Source: Gigaspora rosea
Lineage: Eukaryota; Glomeromycota; Glomeromycetes; Diversisporales; Gigasporaceae
Reading direction: 5' to 3'
Assembly: GCA_003550325.1 (NCBI GenBank)
Contig: QKWP01000122.1
Location: 175,202 to 239,201, forward strand
DNA length: 64,000 nucleotides
In this document: piece by piece, positions 55,338 through 64,000 of the stretch
Layout: each line of letters begins with the position of its first letter
How positions within the stretch are numbered: the stretch's first letter is position 1
Notes under the pieces: generated by a model
Database searches by the model: none
The model's input: the letters and a program-made list of their open reading frames with translations, nothing else
Told to the model about the DNA's origin: nothing
Program-made: the position numbers and the translations under genes

Positions 55338-56388
55338 ATGTCTACTTCTCCTCAGAGGCAACATTCTACGTCATCACAAATTACAACACGTTTACCTCCT
55401 CCACATACTTTAGTAGCTCCTCCAATGCAATTATTACCACCCACTCAACCTACGATGATTTCACCGCCTGCTGCTACGGCTCGTGGTGCTCTTATTGTTC
55501 TTGAAGGTTGTGAAGATGGTACAACTGCGTTACAATCAACAAAATTACTTGAATTTTTAAAAAATGAGGGTATAAAAGCCCGTTTATGGAAATTCCCTGA
55601 TACCACAACCCCTTCCGGTACTGCTCTTAAAGCTTATAGATCAAGTAATCGTCAACCACATCCAAAGACTCTTCATTTACTTGTTGCTGCGCATTGGTGG
55701 GAACTTATGCCTATAATGAAAGAGCACTTAATTAATGGTACAACTCTTATAGTAGATAAATATGTTTACTCATCAATCGCTGCTTCTGCTTCTGCGGGTT
55801 TGGACCTTAATTGGTGTAAAGCTAGTTATGTGCACTTGTTATGCCCTGATTTGATCTTTTTCTTAAATGTAGAAAGAGAATCAAATGAAGTAGTAGACCA
55901 ACAATCTCAACCTCCACAATCAACACAACTTCCTCACGTTAATGATGTACTTGGAAATAATAGTAATGAAAATCTTGATGAAAGTAGACGTGCATCTGAA
56001 TGGCAGAAAAGATTACAAGATGCATTTGCTCGGTTAGCCGAAGTTCAATGGAAGGTAATTGTTATTATAAACTTTTAACTATTTCTGTATGATTGAAATT
56101 CAAATTTTTTACTTTTTTATTTTTCTTTTATAGATTTTAGATGCTCGCAAATCTAATACTTTGGTTCATACTCAAATTCTTGAAGCTTCAATTGAGGTTA
56201 TTGAAAGATGTCGCAAGTATTCAAGTGGTTATAATAGTAATATTAATAATTTTATGCCGCAAAATCAATTTCTTTTTCCACCACCACCACCACCACCACA
56301 ACCACCATCGAATCAATCATCCTCATCACCTCCCCCTCCATCACAACTTTCACAATCTGCATATGTATTACCTACTCTAATATTATAA
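55338..56388 (+). CDS. Thymidylate-kinase-like protein, probable pseudoenzyme
   Basis: Two exons, 55338-56054 and 56134-56388 (323 codons), joined by a GT-AG intron. A Ser/Thr/Pro/Gln-rich leader (1-47) precedes a thymidylate-kinase fold: RGALIVLEG (about 49-57), LWKFPDTTTPSG, HLLVAAHWWELMPIMKEHL, TTLIVDKYVYSSIAAS, PDLIFFLNVE, then after the intron ILDARKSNTLVHTQILEASI. Normal enzymes make dTDP from dTMP with ATP. Here the P-loop reads GCEDGTTALQ with no Gly-Lys-Ser/Thr, FPxR lacks its Arg, DRY is DKY, and NRWE is HWWE. ATP-dependent catalysis therefore looks lost. The C-terminus has a Pro-rich run. The frame is open upstream of the ATG to 55272, so an upstream exon is possible (see the HMG entry). 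The fold call is firm; loss of activity is inference. Confidence 0.82.
56055..56133 (+). other. 79-bp GT-AG intron in the kinase-like gene
   Basis: Donor AAG/GTAATT, polypyrimidine tract and acceptor TTTTCTTTTATAG. Splicing joins QWK to ILDARKS in phase 0, matching the WK-(M/I)-(V/L)-DA order of thymidylate kinases. Reading through would stop after eight codons. Confidence 0.88.
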
Positions 56389-56686
56389 ATATTTTCCTAC
56401 TTTAATTTTTTTCTTCAAAAAAAAAAAAACATTTATATTACATCATTGTTTCATTTTATCTTCTGTAAAATTTTTTAATTTTTTTTTTCTTTTGGCACAT
56501 TTTTTTTCATTATACATATATATATATATAACAAACACAACGTGTAAAAAAATCAATTATTAAAAAAAAAGTCACTCATTGTTTATAAACTCAAAATTCA
56601 ATATATCATCATTCAGAAATATCATAATTGTGAATATTTTAAGTAAAAAAAGTAATACAACACGTGATATACGTGTAATAAGTACG
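56389..56686. other. AT-rich 3' flank of the kinase-like gene
   Basis: T- and A-runs and a short TATA run. It presumably includes the 3' untranslated region; no clear signal was picked. Confidence 0.45.
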
Positions 56687-57078
56687 TAGGGTCACCAAAT
56701 TTCCGGGCCGAATACGTCTGATTTAGGTCGACGTTTAGCCCTAGTGGTTAGCAAGTTCTATAGCAAAAATTATCAACTGAGAATTTTTTACTTAATAATG
56801 ATTTCATTGGTAAAATATTAATGATCTTGATCTATCCCGATCCAGTCGACCACACTCCCTGTATGAGTTTTTTTTTACAGGAGGGTAGCAAAATTTCCGG
56901 GTAAGTCGGCTTTTGGCCCTAGTTTGTTAGGCAGGCTATAGCAAAATTATCAGCTGGTCGTTTTTTACTTAATGAATGGAAAATATTGGGCAAAATCGAC
57001 CGATTCCGACCCAGCCGATCATTTTTCCGAGGCACTCCAAAGTGTTCCGAAGCGGAATTTGGTGGCCCCTGTATGAGG
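56687..57078. mobile_element. Two tandem copies of a CCAAATTTCCG repeat
   Basis: Copy 1 (56687-56874) and copy 2 (56881-57078) share GGCCCTAG, GGCTATAGCAAAATTATCA, TTTTTTACTTAAT and end in CCCTGTATGAG. The outer ends GTCACCAAATTTCCG and CGGAATTTGGTGGCC are inverted, so the pair, or a single ancestor, looks like a terminal-inverted-repeat element. Confidence 0.65.
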
Positions 57079-57725
57079 CTGGTGCAACGCCAATAGTGCA
57101 CTAAGATGGGTGGTAATGAAATCCAGATTAAAATGAAATTATAGTAGACAAATCTCAGAAAAATAAATTTTTTTGGAGTGCATTGTTTAGGGTTAGGGGT
57201 TAAGGTTAGAGAGTAAGAGTAGAATTTATATTAAACAAGTATAAATGGGTTTTAAAAGGTTAGAAAATTAAATAAAAAACTTAGATTTTATTTTAATTAT
57301 AATTTGTGGCATTTATTAAAACTGTATATCACTATAAAAAAACAAAATAAAGTAATAAATTTTTTCTTTAAGTATATGATTATTTTAAAATATGTTCTTT
57401 TTTTTTAACTTTTAATTATTTATATTGATCTAATTGTAAGTTAACAATAATTTATTAATCAAAATATTAGGAATATAAAATTAAGGTTTAGGTTTCTAAT
57501 TTTAAATTAAATTACTGATATATTTATTTTTCGAAATCAATAATTTTTTCTTTGACAGTCTTGTCTTAAATACAAATTGAATCAACTAATTAAGCTAATT
57601 CTAGTAATTACTACTTTGCAATTGCAAGCCTGGCATTATCCAGCTACCTTAATTTGTACCCAGATGCGACCTGTCGCACTAAGTCATGTATGACCCAGAA
57701 ATTTTATCTTGGCTACTTGGCTATC
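57079..57725. other. Spacer with telomere-like words and LINE 3' flank
   Basis: TTTAGGGTTAGGGGTTAAGGTTAGAG (57187-57212) is a short telomere-like island. The last 150 bases, with GCGACCTGTCGC, may be the 3' untranslated end of the LINE. Confidence 0.45.
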
Positions 57726-58604
57726 TTACAAACCAAACCAAAATGGCACAACATTATTTACAATTCTATCTTCTACTCCTTGAGAAAACAAACTTTCAAC
57801 TAAATCTTTCTTTCTTTGAAAATAATCGTCCTTAACTCTATTATTCAACAAACTTCCTTTTCCTAGACTTCTGTTAGAAAGCTCAACTTTCCTCAAAGAA
57901 AACCTTTTGTCATACTTTTTGTACTTGTCATTTCTTGAAATTCCATTAACTTTTTCCCACTGCTTTACTTCTTTATATCGTCTTTGCCATATTTCTTCAT
58001 AAAATACTTCTCAATGATTCTAGAATAGAAATCCAAGCATCGATAGACTTCTTTTTTACTGATCTTAGCTTTACATATCTTGTTTACCATATCATTGATA
58101 AGCAATCCTCTAATATGGCTCTTCCGCCAGCTTCTTCTTATTTCTCTTGTTGAACCAAAAATAATCTTCTTAAAGTCGGGCTTGGGTAACAAAACCTTAC
58201 TTGAGTCGTTAAGTTTCTTCTATGTACCTTTACTAGTAATCTTCTCAATTATCTCCCATTACCACTCGTACATTTTACATACTGTCAAATGATCGAGAGT
58301 CTCGTCTTTTTCCTAACAAGCAATACAAGTACTTGTGCTATATATCTCAGGGTTTCTTTTCCTAAGTATGGTCAAAACTGGCACTTCATTGCTCAAGCAT
58401 TTAAGCCTAAAAGCCATTCTACCACTTGCTTCAAGCGACTTGCATTTTACTTCTGTTCTTTGCTTATTCTGTTTTCAGAACCTTAACGATGCCTCAGCTC
58501 ACTGTCTTCCTCAAAAGACTGCATTATACTTGAGCTTTTTTATTCTGCTCCGTTAAAACTACCTTCATTAGCTTTTTCACCAGTTCTTCTACCGGTAGCT
58601 TTTT

Positions 58605-59114
58605 TTAATACATCTTGTATAGATATCTACAATTGCTTTCTAGCTTTAAATCCGAAGCTCTCTTCAAAGATGCTCCTTCTTTTGCTAATTCATCAGCTTT
58701 CTCATTCCACCAAATCTTGCTATAAGCCTTAACCTTAATCAAATCCAATCTGATACCTTTCGACTTGCACAAATTTTTGATTTTGAACACTAACTTATAA
58801 TTCTTTTTTCTATCCCAACTTTTAACATTATCTAATCTGGGCATGCATTCTAGACTTGCAATTGCAACAGCACTATCTAATTTGATTGCTATTCTGCTAT
58901 TACTCAATGATACTAAAACTACCATTAATACTGCAACCAATTTTGTCTTTGTCGATGATGGCCACTTTAAAAACTTAACTTTCCCTTCTATAATACTACT
59001 CTTATTCACCTCATCGACCAATACCCAACTTGCACCCATTGCAGCAGAGCCACCTCTCTTTACTAACAACCCATCTGTATAAAAACAGTAGTTGAGCAGC
59101 CAACTTCTAGTCAA
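58605..59114 (-). pseudogene. RNase H domain of the LINE (169 open codons)
   Basis: CFYTDGLL carries the first catalytic Asp (residue 14). The second acidic site, normally in an xxELxA helix, reads TKTKLVAVL, with Lys for Glu. LDSAVAIASL keeps the third and WWNEKADELAKEGA keeps the last Asp. The fold is clear; the Glu-to-Lys change argues against activity. The frame is open upstream to the hAT MITE at 59334 except for one stop. Confidence 0.82.
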
Positions 59115-59185
59115 AATTTCTAGCTATTCCTCTTCTAACTCTCTTTCGAAACCTTGTTGCTTAATTAAACACTCTTCATGGCTAA

Positions 59186-59334
59186 TAGGGCTCCTCAAAT
59201 TCAAATCAAATCAAATATTTGTTAAATCAAGCCATATTTGAATTTGATCAAATCAAATATAGTTAAATTTGAATTTGAATTTGATCAAATATTTGATTCA
59301 AATATTGAAGATCAAATCAAATTGCGGAACCCTA
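59186..59334. mobile_element. hAT-like MITE in the LINE, 8-bp duplication ATGGCTAA
   Basis: 149 bp. Ends TAGGGCTCCTCAAATTC and AAATTGCGGAACCCTA, flanked by ATGGCTAA (59178-59185, 59335-59342). Same family as 30136-30420. Removing it with one duplication keeps the LINE linker frame running into the RNase H domain. Confidence 0.85.
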
Positions 59335-59846
59335 ATGGCTAAAAACTCGCATATTATCTTATCTTCCATTCTTGTCTCAGATTTGAAAAACTCTTTTTTT
59401 TCGTTTTCTGCCTTAAAACCTACTATTTTTTTTTGTAATTACTGGGACCTTTTTACCATGCTTAATACCCAATTTTGGTACTACTCCTATCAAGTTTTCT
59501 CTTTTAACCCAAAACAAATTCGCTCTACTTTTATTTTGATCTTCTTTAGAAATCGAACTTCCTGCATCTTTGGAAACTCTTTTTTTTATCTTCATCTACT
59601 GACTAACTTTTCACTAGCAGCTTCTTCTTCTTCTTTTCTCTAACTTTTCCTATAACTGATTTTCCCTTTTCGTTATTTAGTACAACCCACTCATGCTTCC
59701 TCTTGTCCTCTGACAATTTCAATGCATAAGTTTTCATTGACAAAACATTCTTTGTCTGAACTTGAAACTTTTTATCTACAATCCTCGTACTTTGGTGCTT
59801 AATAATTCTCTTCTTTACTTCTTCAAACTATTTCGCTTTTCTACTA

Positions 59847-62039
59847 CATCAGCAAAATAAATATGCGAAATCTTTCGAAAGAAATTGCATACCGAAATCT
59901 TTCGAAAGAATTGCGATCGACGCGAAATCTTTCGAAAGAGCCGCAATCTTTCGAAAGATTTCAGTATATATTTTTTTTGAAATATTTTGGAACATATTGC
60001 GAAATATTGCGAAATAATGCAAAATATATTGCACAATATTGCGAAATAGACCAAATAAAACAATGCAAACCCCTATCTAATTATCTCATTTCGGGGGTCA
60101 CAGGAGGTATCACGTAAATCTGTAGCTTTTCACAATATTTCGCAATATTTTGCATATTTTCAAAAATTTTTAAAATTTTCGCATTATTAAATTTTATATT
60201 TTTATTTATGGGTTTTAATTTATAGTGCTATAGCACTGTAGTGCTAGAGCATTTTAACCAATTAAAATTTAAGATCAGGTGTAACATGTAAATTAGGTTT
60301 GTGTAACAAAAATAAAGAAATTTTTAAAAAATTAATAATATCTTTAAATTTGGTCTAAAAAACTATTTTTTGGGCTCTAATAAAAAAAATTCCTTGCAAA
60401 ATTTTACTATAAACACTATCTAACCCTAACTTATTATTTTTACCCTTACCCTAATATTAAAGAAGTTTTATTTTGTTTTGTTAAAGGTTGTTTTGATTTA
60501 CTTGTTATACCAATTTTGTTTATTACATATAGGGTAGCACTGTAGTGCTATAGTACTATAATAATATTCCCTTTATTTATTATTATTTTTTTATTTATTA
60601 TTATTATATATTATACATATTACATTATATATTATATTTTAATTATTATACATTTTTTATAGTATTATTTTTACATTATTACATATTATTTTAACTACTT
60701 TTGTACTTCTTCGCATCTAATTCTATTACTATATACAAAAAACTAGCCCTACACACTTATTTTCGCTCACCCCAAAGTTAGCTATTATCTTCGCTTCTTT
60801 GTTTTCTATTGTCTTCGCTTTTTTGTTTTCTATTGTCTTCGCTTTGGCTATTTTTTTTGGTTTGGTTATACCTTTGTTTTGCTCTTTTTTTCTAAATACC
60901 TCCTAAAAATAGTAAAGAAATGAAAAAAAATAAAAAAAACCATTTCTCAAAAGTGTTGGTATTCTTGCAAATTGCCGGTGAAATTTTGTAAAGTGCCGAA
61001 AAAGTCGCAAAGTTTCGAAAAAGTCAGGAATAAATAAAAATAAAATAAAAATTAAAAAAATAAGTAAAAAAAAACAAATGAAAAAACAAAAAATATAAGC
61101 AAACTAATAAAAAAAATAAATGAAGCCCCAAATCTTTATTCCTCTAAAATAAGAGTTCGCGTTCTTGCAAATTCAGAAATTCGAAAGCCATGTTAATATT
61201 TTTGCAAAATGCTAAAAAAGTCGCAAAGTGCTGAAAAAGTCTGGGTAGGTTTTCTTGCAAAGTGCTAGGAAGGAAGCGTTCTGTTCTCTTAAAGTTTCAA
61301 AATAAAATAAATTAATAAAAAAATAAACCAAAAAAAAACAAAAACAAAAAACATGAAACGAAAAAATAAAAAAAGTGAAACCTTGCAAGAACTTGCAAAA
61401 AACTTGCAAAACTTGCAAAAACTTGCGAAAACTTGCGCCCATTTCTCTAAAGTAGCGTTCCTGGAAATTTGGAAATTGCTGGGTGATATCTGTTGTGTGT
61501 TCTTGCAAAGTTTCAGAAGTCTGGGTAGGCATGCACTAAGTTCCGAAAAGTTGTAAGTTTTCTTGCAAAGGGCTAGTATTCTTGTAAAATACGAAAAAAA
61601 TTAAAAATAAATAATAAAAAAAAAAACAAAAACAAAACGAAAGCAAAAAAAAGCGAAAACAAGCAAAAGTAAAAAAAACAAACCGAAATAAAAAAACAAT
61701 GTGAATAGATCTAATTAATAAACAAAAGATTTAATCTGATCTTGTAATACAGATATGCAGATTAATTTAGATATATTCGAAGTATTTCGAAAATATAGTC
61801 CAATGCGTCCTTGGTATGACCCAGGTTACATATTTACTGATCCAGCAGTCACAGCCAGTCCGCTCAAAAACTATTTCGAATTTACTTTTGAAAACATTTT
61901 CGAAATATTTCGAAACCTGCAATATTTCAAAATACATTGCGAAATATTTCGAAATATATTGCATATACGAAATCTTTCGAAAGATTTTGCATGTTCACAA
62001 GATCTTTCGAAAGATTGCGCTACTATAAATTTGCTGATG
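59847..62039. mobile_element. 2.19-kb TA-flanked element inserted in the LINE
   Basis: Flanked by TA (59845-59846, 62040-62041). Ends CATCAGCAAAATA and ATTTGCTGATG pair. Next to each end are clusters of CGAAATCTTTCGAAAG words (four at 59868-59960; two at 61970-62015) and GCGAAATATTTCG words. The middle is packed with TTCTTGCAAA / ACTTGCAAAAACTTGC words (61135-61580) and carries a nested repeat (60223-60565). No transposase frame was found, so it is non-autonomous. LINE codons on both sides join in frame after removal. Confidence 0.75.
60223..60565. mobile_element. Nested MITE with TAGTGCTATAGCACTGTAG ends
   Basis: Ends TAGTGCTATAGCACTGTAGT and GCACTGTAGTGCTATAGTAC are imperfect inverted repeats, each also palindromic. 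The interior (GTAACATGTAAATT ... TTACCCTTACCCTAATATTA) matches the inside of 38354-38644 in inverted order. Confidence 0.6.
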
Positions 62040-62041
62040 TA

Positions 62042-63489
62042 TGTGAAGATTTGGCTCTCAAAACATGAAATTTGTTCCAAGTTATCATTTTAATACTGTT
62101 CTCTTCAATCAACTGATTAACATAATAAAGGTTGTACTCCTTAATACTTTCATATGCCTTAGTGAAAATTCTCTTTTCCACCAATTCTTCTATTGTTGGT
62201 CCAAAAACCAGGAACACTCTATGATTTCTCCGCCATTCTGATAGAAATTCCTATTTCTTTAGCTTTAACCAATGTTTGATATGCTAAGTTATTCTTCATC
62301 TCACTGCTCTGTTAAAGCATATCCTTGTCTAACTCTTAATCTCATAAGTTCACCAACCTGATCCACACTATTAAGTCTATTCTGCAAGCTTACTACTTGT
62401 TGATTTAATATCTTGTGTCCTAGCAATCTATATCTTCCTAAACCTTGTTATGTTAAAATATAGTTCCCAGTTGTTGCAGACAAACCTATTTTATTCTTAA
62501 TAAGTTATACAAACAAGTTGGTGAATTTTTTCAATTCTCGCTTGAAATAATTTGGTAGTCTGTAATAAGTAAGCTAATTTTGGTACTAGGCACACATTGT
62601 TTGTGTAAATTAGCTGACTTATAGTCATCTTCTTGTGATGTATTGCCCACATAAACTGTCTTACTACCAACTTTGCTTTCTTCTCTAGTTCATTGGTGCT
62701 AATACTTAGCCAAATTCCAAGCACCCGAACCAACGATTTCTTATCTTCTGCTTGAACTCGCTCCTTGCCAATTTTAATATATCTCTTTTCCTTCTGGATA
62801 CTAGCATTTATAACAAGTAGCTTGGACTTTTTGCTATTAATATGAATATCATTAAACTTAAAGAACCTTTGCAAGATTTGAATTAACTTTTCCATCTGGT
62901 TTTTACTCTCGGCTATCCATGTAGTGTTATCAGCAAAAGCTACTGCTGCCTGTCACACTTTATTGACTTTTACCAAGTTTGTTCTAATATCTAATAGCTC
63001 ATCATGTTGAACTCTATAACCAAGTTTAGTATTATCTTGTATCCATTGGAGAAGCAGATTATAAAAAATTCTCCATATTAAGGGAGAAATTGTTTCACCT
63101 TGTTCGATTCCATCACCTTGCTTCAAATTCTTTTGTTGTGCCAAATTCAGTCAAAGCTCTAACTTTTCTACCTTTAAACAAATCTACCACGAACCTAATT
63201 ACTTGTTCTGACAACTTAACTCTTTGTAGTGCAAATTTTAAAGTTCTAATCGATACTGAATCATACGCTTTTTTCATATCCTGTAAGACTACTTAAAGCT
63301 TCTTTCTATTTTCTTTTGCCTCTTCAACAATCATTTCTACCAAATGAATTGCTTTTGCTGTCAAACACCCAGGTAGTCCAGCAAAATTCAGCTCTTTCAA
63401 TATCTCCTTTTCGACCATTATTTTAGATAATCTTTTAGTTAAACATTTTCTAAATGTCTTCAAAAACACAATAGGCCGTATATTGTTTA
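62042..63489 (-). pseudogene. LINE, 5' half: reverse transcriptase domain (truncated)
   Basis: Minus strand from 63489 down. The translation with shifts gives RPIVFLKTFRK, ELNFAGLPGCLTAKAI, then a stop, QDMKKAYDSV (first catalytic Asp, about 63260-63280), a frame change, GDGIEQGETISPLIWRIFYN (RT motif with QGE..SPL), then AFADNTTWIAESK at 62895-62940 where the usual ADD is ADN, and a thumb/connection region (62497-62895). The N-terminal endonuclease is missing; sequence 5' of 63489 is unrelated. At least two stops, two shifts and the Asp-to-Asn change (codon 62926-62928) show an inactive copy. Confidence 0.85.
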
Positions 63490-64000
63490 ATTAATGTCGC
63501 GGATGATCGTGAAATCGGATGATGCTGAAATCCACGTGACCCGTAATTGCACATCACATCATGTGACACAAGAGTCGGCATCCTAAAAATTCCGAATTTA
63601 TAACTAGACAAAAAATTTTTATTTGTTAGTGATAGGGTAGGGTTAGAGTTCGGGGCTTGGTTAGTGTTAGGGTTAGAATTCGGGACTAGGCTGGGGTTCG
63701 GGACTTGGAATTCGGTTAAGTTAGGGTTTGGGTTTGTTTTGTTTTTGTTACACTGGATCGATTTTGAGATCGGTAACGCGGCTATGCAATTTAGATATGT
63801 AAAAACCTTCATTTTATTGAAAAAATTTGGCGTACAAATCGTAATTTCAAAAACAACTGAAAAACCACTGTCTTCTAAAAACATCCCGCCTTAAAAATCC
63901 GATTTTCTTCCGCCTCAAAAAGCCTGATTTTTTCTAAAATTTTTTTTTTTTTTGAATTTTTTTTTATCTTACTATAACTCTTTTTTTTTTGTTTTTTTTT
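63490..64000. other. Unidentified repeat flanking the LINE break
   Basis: Starts abruptly after the LINE with TGTCGCGGATGATCGTGAAA and carries GGGTTAGAGTTCGGG / GGGTTCGGGACTTGG words (63630-63745) with telomere-like TTAGGG. It ends in long T-runs. It is probably another mobile element running out of the window. Overlapping frames on both strands (63450-63884 minus, 63664-63894 plus) are repeat translations. Confidence 0.45.

Larger units (their letters stand above)
57726..59844 (-). pseudogene. LINE, 3' half: linker, RNase H and C-terminal region
   Basis: Minus strand, reading from 59844 down. It shows a linker with Lys-rich and KHEWVVLNNEKGKSVIG words (59600-59800), then an RNase H domain, then a Lys/Arg-rich C-terminal part (57965-58192 and on) ending VPFWFGL before a stop at 57726. 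It has stops and frameshifts. The linker frame runs on from the 5' half at 62042 if the intervening element is removed with one TA. In life the domain removes RNA from the RNA-DNA hybrid during target-primed reverse transcription. Confidence 0.8.

Noticed and set aside
63450-63884. 144-codon minus frame and 76-codon plus frame at the window end
   Set aside because: Asn/Pro/Leu strings from GGGTTCGGG-type repeats, present on both strands.

Overview
The window looks like nuclear DNA of a fungus with a large, very AT-rich, transposon-filled genome. An arbuscular mycorrhizal fungus (Glomeromycotina, Rhizophagus-like) fits best. The reasons are the composition, short GT-AG introns, a MATA-type HMG-box protein, and decayed LINE, Tc1-like and Fanzor elements of the kind I associate with those genomes. 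The species call is inference; no rRNA, tRNA gene or marker gene is present.

Bases 1-4,700: telomere-like CCCTAA islands, a 460-bp tandem duplication and a 364-bp tandem array, with no gene. Bases 4,700-38,700: densely nested mobile elements. The main ones are (i) six copies of a roughly 1-kb, GC-richer retroposon with a tRNA-like Pol III promoter head and A-rich tail, four with clear target-site duplications; (ii) small elements with TAA/TTA duplications and G-tracts next to the ends (PIF/Harbinger-like); (iii) small elements with 8-bp duplications (hAT-like); (iv) foldback elements ending at TA, some carrying GTCTC...GAGAC cores; (v) a ruined Tc1-like DDE transposase, possibly inside the decayed parent of family iv. 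Bases 14,703-17,168 form an apparently perfect palindrome that stops at the single N (17,169), which suggests an assembly fold-back. Bases 38,700-43,800: a ruined Fanzor/TnpB-like gene beside a large inverted repeat, inside direct repeats. Bases 43,800-53,690: AT-rich spacer with microsatellites and few transposons.

Bases 53,692-56,388 hold the only convincing host genes. One is an intact 477-codon HMG-box protein. The other is a two-exon protein resembling thymidylate kinase whose ATP-binding loop and other key residues are altered. They lie 212 bp apart on the same strand, and a GT-AG intron could join them in frame into one protein. Bases 56,690-64,000: small repeats and a minus-strand LINE with reverse transcriptase and RNase H domains. 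It is broken by stops and frameshifts and interrupted by a 2.2-kb TA-flanked element and an 8-bp-duplication MITE; removing both on paper restores the LINE reading frame at the junctions.

Base identities and repeat matches were read by eye. Repeat boundaries without a stated target-site duplication are approximate.
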